Shown: in pieces, positions 36,076 through 47,155 of the stretch
Layout: each line of letters starts with the position of its first letter
Position numbering within the stretch: position 1 is the stretch's first letter
Origin: Perilla frutescens
Lineage: Eukaryota; Streptophyta; Magnoliopsida; Lamiales; Lamiaceae
NCBI GenBank assembly: GCA_026008535.1
Contig: BRKX01000002.1
Span: 57,118,170-57,182,169, forward strand
DNA length: 64,000 nucleotides
Direction of reading: 5' to 3'
Translations under genes and position numbers: made by a program
The notes under the pieces: generated by a model
The model's database searches: none
The model's input: the letters and a program-made list of their open reading frames with translations, nothing else
Told to the model about the DNA's origin: nothing

Positions 36076-36904
36076 AATAATTTCAGTTACATTTTCCGAA
36101 ATAAGCAAACTAAACATAAATAAAAATATAGAGTTGAAAAACCTTACACTAGTTTCACCCCACCAAGGTTGTGAGGTAGGCGACTCGGATCCTTGGATAA
36201 CTTGCACCAGCGATTCCGTCGGACTCCATTCTGTAATTTTTAATTTGCCGGTTCTCGGATCTTTAACTTTGCGTAGCCATTCAGATTCTAAATTGGTCTG
36301 TAATTTGAATTTGAATTCTATTTATATACGTATTCATCAAAGATAGATTTAGACAAAAAAAAATATTCTAGTGACTTACAAAGTATGTTGGGCTAACGAT
36401 AATTGTGTTAGTGGCATTCACATTAGGCGAGATATGGCTCCATCTACCAATTTCTTCTTCATCACCTCCATCATGATGCCAACCATCTGTAGAGAAATTT
36501 TTTTATAAAAATTAGATGAGAAAAATATATGTTTGAGATTTGAAAAAAACTTACATCTAACTCCATATCGGTGTTATAGTCTTCCAACCAGATGAAAAAT
36601 ACTTATCTGAGTGGGTGACCACTGTATGCAAGATTGATCAACACTCTTGCTCCAAGTTTACGAAACTCATTATATGCAATCCGGCGTTCGATAGGGAGCA
36701 TCGGAGGCGCGATATTAGCGAAAGGGATAGACGGGATAGCATAATCAAAAGGAGCAGGCTCAACCACTTTTTGTTTTCCTTTTTCTCCCTCCTTTTTGAC
36801 CTTAGTCCGACGTGTGAATCGTGGCGGAGGGCTATTTTCCTCCACCTTAATCACCTCAATATCCTGAAACAATGATATAAATTAAATTAAAAAATTGCAA
36901 AAAT

Positions 36905-37170
36905 CAGACGGCGGTATCTTAACGGTATTACTTAATATCGGCCGGTATTAATAGCGGAGCGGTACCCGGCGGTAAGGGAGCGGTACCCGGCGGTATCTTA
37001 ACGATATTACTTAATACCGGATGGTATTACGAGACCAGTATTACGGTATACCGCTGGAATACCATTCCTGATACCGGCAGGTATCCAACAGTATTATATT
37101 ATATCGGTCGGTATTCCTGCGGTATTATATGATACCGGTTGATATTCTAATGGTATTACATTATACCGGC
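36905..37170. repeat. GGCGGTAT motif array in an intron of Ulp1 gene A
   Basis: Includes GAGCGGTACCCGGCGGTAAG followed by GGAGCGGTACCCGGCGGTAT, and then ATACCGG-type copies in both orientations (GGTATTACGAGACCAGTATT, ATACCGGCAGG). The longest intronic cluster in copy A. Confidence 0.85.
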
Positions 37171-39422
37171 GGTATCAGTTAATTAATTTACTAATTATAC
37201 ATTATGAGGTTCCTCCACCTCAATTACTGTGTGAGGCGCATGATCCCTCTCATGTACAGGACCAAATACTACATCCTGACATAATGATATAAATTAAAAT
37301 AAAAAATTACATAATTGAATTAATTAAATGGGCGATAGCCGAGCACTATTGCATAATTAAATTAATGAAATTAGAATTTATACCTTATGACCATGATCTT
37401 GTATATCTCTAGAGAATGTATCAACACCAAGCTCGTATTGTGCCTCGAGTTCTGGACAGAATGATACAACCTGGTAACATGTAAAATAATTTAAATTAAA
37501 ATTCTTAAATTAATCAATTGTAAGAATAAAATATATACCACGTGTTAGACTAGTACCTGCAACGGCTGTGCAGTCGTCAGAAACCCATCTATATCCATAG
37601 GTGTCGGCGTTACTTCAATCTGTAGAGACCTCCTCCCAAGGATATCTTGCTCTGGAGATTGACGGCCAGAAACATATGACGAGGCACGAGCAGGGATGTG
37701 GACAGAAAGGGGTGATCGAGCTATCGGGGATATGCAGTGAGTATGATGACTGCGATGTGACTTTGATCATCTCGAACCAGACCAGACAACTTGGATCATG
37801 TGCTTCATCTCTACCTTTATAAAGTCCTTCAAGTCGGGTAAAACCTCATTCTTAACTTTTGAGATGAAACGAGCCCCGCGTTTCTCCTATCTGTGTGGAG
37901 ACGATGATGTTTTCTCTTGATGGCGGTTTTTATTATCCTCTTTTCTCTTACGTTGAACTTCGACATTTTCCGCGAAATAATGAGGATCTTTTTTTTTGTT
38001 TTTCTCCTGCATGCACTCTAGCCGCCATCTTCCTGGATTGAATCACCGGGGGCTGGAAACGAACACAAAGTGCGTTTGGGCTCTGAATACTGATCCAGTA
38101 GTCGCTTTGCTCTTCATTGGGTTCTACCTGTAATGTTTGCTGACACGGATGCGCGAACTGTAATGATACAAAAAAGAAGTCAGTAATGATACGTAACAAA
38201 AAATTGAATTTTTAAAAGTACTTGTTTTTACCCCGGCCTTGAAAAATGCATCAAAGTCATCAATGGAAGACTGCAATAAAAACCATCTCAAACACCTAGG
38301 CAAAGCATGCGGGTCAATGTATTGTGCAATTTGACCGACAAGATCTGGAATGGCCTCGCAGGCCCAAATCTACAGAATATATGAGAAAATTGTAAATAAT
38401 ATTGTTATTATTTACTTTGCGATTTAAAATCACTAAATAATTGTAAAATACCTGTAGAGCCCACACTGGTCCAAAAAAATGATATTTCAAGCCACACTCA
38501 ATAGTTGTGTTCGACAATAGAGACATATAGTTTAGTAAAGTGGGGTATATGTAGGCACCCCAAGGGAATCTGTCCCACTCTTGTAGGTTGTCGATCAAAA
38601 TTCAAACAAAGCTCTCAACTTGTCGGTGAGTGGCATATCCCAAAGCAAACATATATAAGGCCAACACATTAGCAACTTTCAAATAATCATCTTCTGTTGT
38701 ATTAGCCACATCGCTTCCAAATTTTTTCAATATAATCTTTAACTCTTATCGACTTCCCACCACAAAATATCATAAAAACCCCGATATTAGAACAGTCGTG
38801 TAAGCATTTGGATCAAAATTAGATGTCCCAAATCTAAATTCGGACACGAGCGCAAACTCGGGGTATGAAAATCTAATATTATTCCCACTAATACGGAACC
38901 ATACCTCATACTTCGGAGTATCTCCAAGATTTATTTCCCGCGAAATCAAAACATGTAGTGCTTTGCCGCAACTCCGACTATCCCTCCATCTCAAGAGATG
39001 GCCGAAACGACCTTCCTCAAACCTTGGTAGTAGGTCCAAATGACCAACTTTTAATAATCATGTTCTAATTTTGTGCAAAATCTTTCCTTTGCAGTAAAGT
39101 TTAATCACGGGATCCATTAATTGAGTTTCAAATCTCTTCCATGTCCAAGAAGGCTACAAAACAAGCGAAAAATGAAAAATAAATAGAAAAATCAGAAGAA
39201 ATAAAATATACCGCTCGGTACTGCCCGACAGTATTCAAACGGTATCATCCAGTACCGTCGACAATGTCCGATGGTTTTCGAATGGTATCGGTAAGTACCG
39301 CGCGTAATCGTCCGGCGGTATCCGATAAATCACAAAAAAAATTAAATTTAATAAATAGAATTCTCGTTCACAAATACCTCTACAGAATCATCTCGATTAC
39401 TTGTACTTCTGTCGTTCGACAT

Positions 39423-39608
39423 TGCTGCTGGGTGAAAATCGAAGAGGTAGTCGAAGCAATTACTCTTTTGGAGTGGGATTCGAAAAAAAGTGAATTTTTT
39501 GGGTTTGAAGGAGGGAGTTGAAGAGAGAGTGATTTTTTTGGGGTTTGAAAAGGACACTAATATTCTCGCGAGGGACCCACATGTCAAATCTGAACCGAAT
39601 AAAAAAAC
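39423..39608 (-). promoter_or_regulatory. 5' leader of Ulp1 gene A
   Basis: On the - strand this is a C/A-rich leader with CTCTCTCTTCAACTCCCTCC and TCGAATCCCACTCC before the ATG. It separates the start codon from the 429-bp array, which would therefore serve as the upstream promoter region. Confidence 0.45.
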
Positions 39609-41160
39609 CTAAGACTATGATTGGACAATCAAATACCGCTATAAGCCCCGAATCACGCTTGGATACCGTCCTGGTGGTATCCGGACGTTACTGCGCCTCC
39701 TCAGTGGTATTGTGAATTCTAAAGCCAATTAGGTGCGTGTTGGATTCAATTATCCATCATGTATGACTTGAGTATCAAAATTACAATGTAATCTTTTAAC
39801 ATATTATGGATTTCGCACTTGTAAGGACCAAGCACTATACACTTGAGGCATTAGCACTACACTCTAGAGACATTAGTGTAGTACTGCAAGTGATCATTGG
39901 CAATGTAATTGAAAGCTTGAATTGTACACTCGTGAGTCAACTACTTTTATAATTATGCGAAAAGAGGTAGAGAATGATCAATTACTTTGTAAATTACATA
40001 CTCCTTCATTTACAGGTGTTCCTTGGACTGAATTTACACTAAAACTATGACTGGACAATCAAATACCACTACAAGTCTTGAATCACGCTTGGATACTGCC
40101 CGGTGGTATTCCGAGCGGTACTGCACCTCCTCAGCGGTATTGTGAATTCTAAAGCCAATTAGGTGTGTGTTGGATTCAATTCTCCATCATATATGATTTG
40201 AGTATCAAATTACAATGTAATCTTTCAACATATTATGAATTTCGTACTTGTGAGGACCAAGCACTATATACTTGAGGCATTAGCACTACACTCTAGAGAC
40301 ATTAGTGCAGTATTACAAGTGATTATTGGTAATGTAATTGAAAGATTGAATTGTACACTTGTGAGTCAACTGCTTTTATAATTATGTGAAAAGAGGTAGA
40401 AAATGATTAATTACTTTGTAAATTACATACTCCTTCATTTCCAGGTGTTGCTTGGACTGAATTTACACTAAAACTATGATTGGACAATCAAATACCTCTA
40501 CAAGCCCCGAATCATGCTTGGATACCGCTTGGCGGTATCCCAGGCGGTACTGCACCTCCTCAGCGGTATTGTGAATTCTAAAGCCAATTAGGTGCATGTT
40601 GGATTCAATTCTCCATCATATATGATTTGGGTATCAAATTACAATGTAATCTTTCAACATATTATGGATTTCGCACTTGTGAGGACCTTGCACTATACAC
40701 TTGAGGCATTAGCACTATACTCTAGAGACATTAGTGTAGTATTGTAATGATCATTGGCAATGTAATTGTAAACTTGAATTGTACACTCGTAAGTCAACTG
40801 CTTTTATAATTATGCGAAAAGAGGTAGAGAATGATTAATCACTTTGTAAATTACATACTCCTTCATTTCCAGGTGTTCCTTGGACTGAATTTACACTAAA
40901 ACTATGATTGGATAATCAAATACCGCTACAAGCCCTGAATCACGCTGGCGGTATCCGGGCGGTACTACGCCTCCTCAGCGGTATTGTGAATTCTAAAGCC
41001 AATTAAGTGTGATTCAATTATCCATCAATTATTCATTTTAGAAGACTATCAAATTACAATGTAATCTTTCAATTGAAAGCTTGAATCATACACTCGTGAG
41101 TCCACTACTTTTATAATAAAATATAAAAGGGAGATGGGGAAATGACAGTTACATTGATCC
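39609..41160. repeat. 429-bp tandem repeat, nearly four copies
   Basis: Units begin CTAARACTATGAYTGGA at 39609, 40039, 40468 and 40896, a period of 428-430 bp. The last copy has internal deletions. Each unit starts with a GCGGTAT cluster (TTGGATACCGC, GGCGGTATCC, CTCAGCGGTATTGTGAATTC). It also contains a small hairpin (AGCACTACACT against AGTGTAGTACT around CTAGAGACATT). The array lies directly upstream of Ulp1 gene A and downstream of gene B. Confidence 0.93.
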
Positions 41161-41169
41161 CTTTAAGCG

Positions 41170-41302
41170 GTATTGTATAAAGTTTTTGGATTAGAGAAGT
41201 ATAAATGCAAATTTATGCAAAAAAAAAAATAGCAACAATGCATGTAGCATAAGTTTGCATGCATAAATTTTCATTCATACTTCTCCAATCCAAAAATTTT
41301 GA
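41170..41302. repeat. Inverted repeat (hairpin)
   Basis: TTTTTGGATTAGAGAAGTAT with AAATGCAAATTTATGCA at 41176-41213 pairs with TGCATAAATTTTCATT, then CATACTTCTCCAATCCAAAA at 41261-41300. The loop is A-rich. Confidence 0.85.
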
Positions 41303-41454
41303 TGAGGTTGGGAAATGATCTTCTCCAGGCATATGCTTGGTCTCTCCTACACCTTATCTTCGGAAATTGCTCATTGCTTCTCACTGTTACAACAAGCCAG
41401 GTTTCCGGAGAGAGAGATCTGGTGTGCAAGGCGGAATCCGGGCAGTATCTGCCA

Positions 41455-41775
41455 ACTTCTTCTCCAATTTTCTCAACCTCGAAAAACTTCTTCTCTAATT
41501 TCTTTACCCTGAAAGCTTGACACAATCAATAAACCTTGACATTCATCAACTTTTAGGATAAAGAAAATTGGAGAAGATGTTTACCAAACTCGAAATAAGG
41601 TTTACAGTACATATTTATATGTGAAGAAAATTATGCAATTAAAGCGGAGTTCGTAAACTTCTTCACCAATTTCTTAACACCGAAAGCTTGATCAATAAAC
41701 TTTGACGTTCATCCACTTTCGGTATTAAGAATATTGGTAAAGATGTTTACTAAGATCGAAATAAGGTTTACGATA
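41455..41775. repeat. Two tandem hairpin units
   Basis: CTTCTCTAATTTCTTTACCC with GAAAGCTTG pairs with CAACTTTTAGGATAAAG, then AAAATTGGAGAAGATG about 70 bp later. The whole hairpin recurs at about 41655-41775 (CTTCACCAATTTCTTAACAC pairing with GTATTAAGAATATTGG). A perfectly stacked stem of about 30 bp could give small RNAs, but no mature sequence is recognised. Confidence 0.75.
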
Positions 41776-41914
41776 TGAGGACACTTATTTATATTGTGAA
41801 GTAATATAGGTCATTCCATTATTTTTGAATGTGGACAACACATATGACGACAAATAGTGAACTATTTAAGATTCCACACTATTAGTCAAATAAAAAAATA
41901 AAACTATATCAGTT

Positions 41915-42215
41915 ATGATTGGAAATGACAATTCAATGTAGATTCCTCATTCAATGTATAAAGTACATATGAATACCATTCGGTACATCGAATCATGCTC
42001 GGATATCGCCCGGCGGTATTGTGCTTCCTCGTCGGTATTGAATTGTGATTGGAAATGACAATTCAATGTAAATTCCTCATTCAATGTACAAATTAAATAT
42101 GAATATCGTTCGGTGCCCCCGCCTGAATAACGCCCATCGGTATCCCGGACGGTATACGGGTGGTATTATGCTTCATCAGCGGTATTGTGTTAAACATTTT
42201 GATAAAACTAGTTTT
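41915..42215. repeat. Imperfect duplication of about 130 bp with GCGGTAT motifs
   Basis: GATTGGAAATGACAATTCAA with ATTCCTCATTCAATGTA and ATATGAATA-C-TTCGGT occurs twice. Each copy is followed by CGCCC-CGGTAT and TGCTTC-TC-GCGGTATTG-like sequence. It resembles a diverged version of the 429-bp unit head. Confidence 0.75.
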
Positions 42216-42477
42216 TTTATAAATTAATAGTATAGATGAATTTATTAATGGAACCATGCACTTTTTTGGATTCCACTCTTTATGTCACATAAAAAAACTA
42301 TATGAATTGTGATTGGACATGACATTTCAATAGTGAAATCATTATGTCGCACGTCTTTATATGTAGTCTCGCAAGAAAACAAGGTGTTGAAGAGACAATT
42401 CAATGTATAAAGTCACTATGAATACTATTCAATGTGTAAAGTCATTATGAATACTATTTGCATATTTAATTCTACAC

Positions 42478-42560
42478 GGTTGGGCAGTACCGAGCGGTAT
42501 TGACCGGTACCGAGAGGTATTGATAGGTACCGCGTGGTACCGAGCAGATACCGCTATATG
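42478..42560. repeat. GGTACCGAG array with 10/20-bp phasing
   Basis: Blocks CAGTACCGAG-CGGTATTGAC, CGGTACCGAG-AGGTATTGAT, AGGTACCGCG-TGGTACCGAG and CAGATACCGC run in register every 10 bp with a 20-bp super-period. It lies just below the 3' end of Ulp1 gene B. Confidence 0.9.
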
Positions 42561-43204
42561 AAAATCAAAATTTTAATTTAAATATTTATGGAAATATGTA
42601 GTCATATATTTGGAATATAATAATATTTAATAAATTGAAGAATGAGAATGGAAATTAGTTTGATTCTAACAAAAAGGGTCTCAAAGTATGTTTCTATTCA
42701 TAACACAAATCAAATATTCTAACTGTCATCTGAAAACGATAATCTCTTATGTTAGCAATTTTATTCCCCCATTTAAGCATTGGTGAACCTGTGATTAGTC
42801 GATCAACATATATGCACGCATAGGGTCCGCAACTAACATCATCTTTCTGCTTGAAATTGTTGGTCATGATCCGGCAGGTCAATGAAGGTGATGGGGGTCT
42901 CCTCTTCTCATGGATATTCTGCACAAACCAACCAGCATAGTGCAAGACTTGCTTTATCAACTTTGTCAATGGCCTCAGTTGAATTCCTCGAAGTTTGTTG
43001 TCTTCTGGCCCTAACCTATGAGACATGGAGTCGTATACGTCGACTCTTCATTCAATCAAGTCAACCAACACGGTGAGCCAATGTGCATTCACGCAGCACA
43101 CGAAGATTATCTATATTGAAAAAAAATACATAATATATGAAAATAAGCTAGGAGATTGAAAATAAAACGGTATGGCAAAACATAAAAATATATGGGAATG
43201 ACGC

Positions 43205-43260
43205 TTAGATACAACTCAAAAATATCGAGCGGTATCAACGGTATCGATCGGTATTTATCT
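43205..43260. repeat. Small GCGGTAT cluster in an intron of gene B
   Basis: ATATCGAGCGGTATCAACGG followed by TATCGATCGGTATTTATC. A second, longer cluster with GAGCGGTATAATACTATGGC and ATACCGCTCGAAAGTATCGA lies at about 43510-43710. Confidence 0.75.
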
Positions 43261-44606
43261 GTTTAGCATTCCACCACGGTCGAGCCCTCGGATCATCTCG
43301 CCCTTGAACCATTTGAACCATACTGGAAAAAGGCTGCCACCAATAAATATCTGTATTTTCACCTCTCCAATGTGCAGAGTCAGGTTGGTCGACAGTCTTT
43401 CGCCATTCTTTTTCTAACTGAAGCTGTTGAATACTTGGAATTTAGATTAATAGCATGGTAACAAGATATTAAACTAAAAATTGAAAATCAAATTGTATAG
43501 AGAAATCACACTATGATACCGCTCGAAAATATCGAGCGGTATAATACTATGGCCAAACGGTATAGCCGAATACCATTGAATACCGTCCGTATTTTTGAGC
43601 GGTATTCAACGATATTCATATATGGACCGACGGTATAAATAAATATCATTTAATACCGCTCGAAAGTATCGAGAGGTATTATTATTTGTACCGACGGTAT
43701 TGTTATTTGTACCAAATAAAATTAGATACTCACAAAGAATGAAGGTCCCACGATGCGTGTACTCCATGCATTTACTCCATCTAATAGTTGTTTTCCCCTT
43801 TCCAATTTGGCAACCATAGCTTCGCAGAAGAGATCAATTATTTGTGATGTTATGTTTGATTAAAAAATTATTTCAATTAGACATAGTTTCCATATTTGGC
43901 ACGGAAAATAATTATAAAAAATATATAAAGATTTACTGTGGCATCCATGGCGGACTTCATGTTCTCCACTCGATCAAAAAATGCGTGATCCAACTCAAAA
44001 TTAGTCGCGGGGGTTCGGACAAATGGAGTTGGTCTTTTCTTTCGCCAATTTATGTAAGCATTACGAGCTACGGCTTTGATTGGAGTCAGCATCATGCTTA
44101 TGTATGGCGTGCGAAACGCGGTGGATTGCTTTTTCACTTGACGTGGAGGATTATCGAATTCTGCAATTTGTTTCCCTTTATCCGCACGAGTGAAATGGAG
44201 TGGACTACCCTCCTCCGAGTCAACACCTACCTCTTGAGCGAGAAGATCAATCTGAATGTCCTGATGCAAATAAAAATTAAACCAAAAATTAAAATAAAAA
44301 TTAACGTTAACACTAATTTAACAATTAATAACAATAATAAACAAATTCAATTATAATTTTTAAAAAAATTCAATACTTTACCTGATTATTCTGGTTCGGA
44401 AAAGCAGAGGCGGTAGATAACTCAGTATTAGATACCCCCACCATAGACCTCCAAAATGATTCCATGTCAATAAGCTCACGGGGGTCTATCCGCATCTGTA
44501 GTGATCTCCGAATATATCCTCCGTTTACAAATGTGCGGTCTGCCTCTGGCATGTAGGACGAGGCACGATGACTAGTGTACTGATAGTTCTGATCGAACTG
44601 ATCCCA

Positions 44607-44800
44607 CTAATACGAATGATGAGACTGATCTGTAGAATGATGCTCCGGCTCTGGATGATGAGAATGGTGAGACTGATGGGACTGATGAGAATGATGGGAC
44701 GGCTCTGGTTGACGAGATTGATGAGACTGATATGGATGATGAGAATGATGGGGCTGATGCGAATGATGACTGGGCCCTGAGCGTGATCGACCGTCTCCAT
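44607..44800 (-). repeat. His/Ser-rich coding minisatellite in Ulp1 gene B
   Basis: The open frame encodes repeated SHHSHQ, HHPYQSHQS and HHSHHPEPEH blocks from a GATGAGACTGATGGGA-type DNA repeat of 12-15 bp. Copy A shows no equivalent. It lies after the exon reading KLKEAVLPDLKDYMRCELL. The His-rich tract may be neutral slippage or a metal-binding or phase-forming linker; nothing decides. Confidence 0.7.
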
Positions 44801-45289
44801 GGTAAAGTGATTGCATCCAACTCTTCAGATCAGGAAGCAACTCACACCTCATGTAATCTTTCAAATCTGGCAATACTGCTTCCTTCAACTTTGAAATTAG
44901 ACCGCATTCACGCCTCTCCCAAACATGACTCCCTAAAGAAGACGAGCTCGATTCCCTAGCCCATTTTCCCGAAATTGGTGGAGGATTATGCTTCTTCCTT
45001 GTCTCACGCACATCACCATCAGTCTCAGTCTGCGGCTCCGATTATGGTAGAGTAGCCTGCTTCTGCTTTTTCCGGAGCTGTCGTTTTGGTGCCCTTGCTG
45101 AAACTGTAGCTGCGGAGTGACATGATATATTTTTCACCCGTGTTATAGTCCTCACGACACGTTTCACGACATCATCGCCGCCGCGTTGTGTCTTCACAAG
45201 GTTTACCGGTACACGGTAAACAACACCCAGTGTATCGGGGACCAGAACACTGATCCAGTAGTCACGTACTTCTTCATCCGCACCCGCAT

Positions 45290-45425
45290 GAGGTACATGG
45301 AGGTACTGGGCAGTACACGGAGATACCGGGCAGTAGCAGGCAGTACACGGCAGTATCGGGTGGTACACGACGGTATAGGGGCTTAACCGAACGGTACGCG
45401 GTGGTACCGGGAGGTAACAAGCGAT
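45290..45425. repeat. GCAGTAC/GCGGTAT array with 10-bp phasing
   Basis: Blocks GGCAGTACAC, GGAGATACCGG, GCAGTAGCAG, GCAGTACACG, GCAGTATCGG, GTGGTACACG and ACGGTATAGG follow each other at 10-11 bp. It lies in or next to an intron of gene B. It keeps an ORF open at 45042-45368, whose array-encoded N-terminal part is probably not real protein. Confidence 0.85.
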
Positions 45426-46499
45426 ATTGCATATTTAGTTAATTAAAATAGAAAAGTAATATTTGTATCGTTAAAATACATTACCGCATCATTCAATAGT
45501 GTATGAAAATCTTGCATATTTGAAGGAGTAAAAAACCACTTCAAGCAACGAGGCAACGCCACTGGTTCAGCAACCTCCGCAACCTCTCTTCCAAGGGCCG
45601 ATATAGCTTCATATGCCCAAATCTGTAAAAGTGATATTAAAATCAACCTAATCGGTATAATTAATATTAGTACTATTCTCAATATTTTTTCATCAAATTA
45701 TACATACCTGTAGAGCCCACACAGGGCCATAGAAATGATACTTTCTAGGAGTCGACCTCGGCAATCGACCAATATAATGGAGTAAAATAGGATAGGTGTA
45801 GGCACCCCATGGAAATATGTTCCACACTTCAAGGTCATCGACCAATACCCACGCAAAACTATCGACCTTTCTTGGAGTGTCGTACCCACAAGTAAAAAAA
45901 GAAAGGGCTAAAATGTTAGCCACTTTCAAATAATCATTTGGAGTAGCCTTCTTCGAAGGTCTGCGATCTTTTCCATCTAAAATATTCCACAACTCCAGAA
46001 TGCTAAGACCACCATAGAATCTCCTAAACACTCCCACGTTGGAATGATCGTGTTCGGCATTTGGATAAAAAGCCGATGATCCGAATTCAAACCCGGTCAC
46101 CAGAGCGTACTCGGGGAATGAAAATCTGATATGGCTCTCATTAATACGGAACCATACCTCATGAGCCGGAGCACTAGAAATAGTGATCTCATGAGAGATC
46201 AAAGCATGCAAGGCTCTACCGTTGCTCGACTTGCTTTTCCATCGTATGAGGTGACCGAAGCACCCCTCCTCGAATCTCCCCAGTAGTTCTTGCCCACCAA
46301 TTCTTAACAGTGTTGTCTCTATCGACGTTAATACCTTCGGCCTGTAGTAAAGATTCACAATTTGGAAATAATTTTATATATCTACTCTCTTCCAACTCCA
46401 AGGCGCCTGAGAAGAAGATAAACGATTAATATTTAGATAATGCAAAGAAATGCAATTCAAAAATTTTTAATACCGCCCATTGTTGATAGACAATATTTA

Positions 46500-47060
46500 T
46501 TTGTTCAAAAAAAATTGAATATTGCACGTATATATCTAAGTACGGTATACTGCTTGTATACCACCCGATAGAGTCGGACGGTATTAGTACGGTATTTTCT
46601 AAACCCCGCGATATTTGCTAAGCACCAACCTAAAAACCAAATACCATCGTTAGGGGTAATACCAATCATATACCGCCCGATATAGACGAACAGTATTTGA
46701 GCGGTATTTGCTAAACCCCATGGTATTTGCCATAGCAAATGATATTCGGTGTTTTTAATCAACTAATCATAATATCCAAGTATAGGAATCAAATTAAAAT
46801 TTTACGATAAAAATAACATCATAATGAAAAACCCCAATCCAAAACATAAAATACCGTCGTTAAAGTAATACTGCTCGTATACCGTTAGATAGAGACGGGC
46901 GGTATATGATCAGAATTCTAATCAAGCAGGAACCAAAATTTAACCACAGTTAAAACCTTAAAGACACTATAATCAAACAATTTTCAAAAAAATATTTTGC
47001 ATACCTTCGACAATAAAAAAAATATAATTATACCGCCGGAGTTGGGTCATTTGGCGGTAT
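46500..47060. repeat. Dispersed GCGGTAT motifs, first intron of gene B
   Basis: Motif copies such as ACCACCCGATAGAGTCGGAC followed by GGTATTAGTACGGTATT, TATACCGCCCGATATAGACG, GAGCGGTATTTGC and GGCGGTATTCATG are scattered about 60-150 bp apart in both orientations. Density is lower than in the promoter arrays. Confidence 0.75.
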
Positions 47061-47155
47061 TCATGTATTGTTCGAGAGAAATGTAGTGACTAACCTGTGC
47101 ATTATCAGCTATATGAGCACTACCACTTGCGTCGCCCTCCATTGATGTTCGAAGG

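Larger units (their letters stand above)
35571..39422 (-). pseudogene. DUF1985-Ulp1 protease gene, copy A (multi-exon, decayed)
   Basis: Exon 1 is 39378-39422 (MSNDRSTSNRDDSVE, then a GT donor). Exon 2 starts at 39153 after TTTGTAG with PSWTWKRFE and continues into a DUF1985-like region (RFEEGRFGHLLRWRDS, EVWFRISGNNIRFSYPEFAL). Later exons read IWACEAIPDL (about 38370), SDYWISIQSPNALCV (about 38090), EWLRKVKDPRTGKLKITEWS (about 36260) and finally the Ulp1 C48 domain: NRHFVTV, VVVYDS and FWQVDEHSCG. The His, Asp, Gln and Cys positions expected of a SUMO-protease fold are present, although Phe follows the His where Trp is usual. Stops occur in KIRT*LL and TV*IIL, and frameshifts near 38700. Introns hold GCGGTAT clusters. 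The function in MULEs is unknown. Confidence 0.8.
42694..47142 (-). pseudogene. DUF1985-Ulp1 protease gene, copy B (multi-exon, decayed)
   Basis: Exon 1 is 47095-47142 (MEGDASGSAHIADNAQ, then GTTAGT). The next exon starts near 46407 after TTCTCAG with APWSWKRVD and carries a long open DUF1985-like region (45693-46358; RFEEGCFGHLIRWKSK, EVWFRINESHIRFSFPEYAL). Further exons: YEAISALGREV (about 45600), RDYWISVLVPDTLGV (about 45260), a His/Ser-rich stretch (44607-44800), DKGKQIAEF (about 44180), LFCEAMVAKLERGKQLLDGV (about 43820), EKEWRKTVDQPDSAHWRG (about 43420). The Ulp1 domain ends it: NAHWLTVLVDL (about 43090), VDVYDSM and FKQKDDVSCG. The catalytic His, Asp, Gln and Cys are all retained. Stops occur in KRVDI*NYF and DLIE*RVD. 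A Copia element sits in its 5' leader. Confidence 0.82.

Noticed and set aside
37601..37822. + strand 73-residue frame in the Ulp1 gene A region
   Set aside because: Antisense to degraded exons of copy A; no domain of its own.
44568..44820. Other open frames over the GATGAGACTGATGGGA minisatellite
   Set aside because: Alternative frames of the repeat; the - strand frame with SHHSHQ continues from a recognisable exon and is the likely one.
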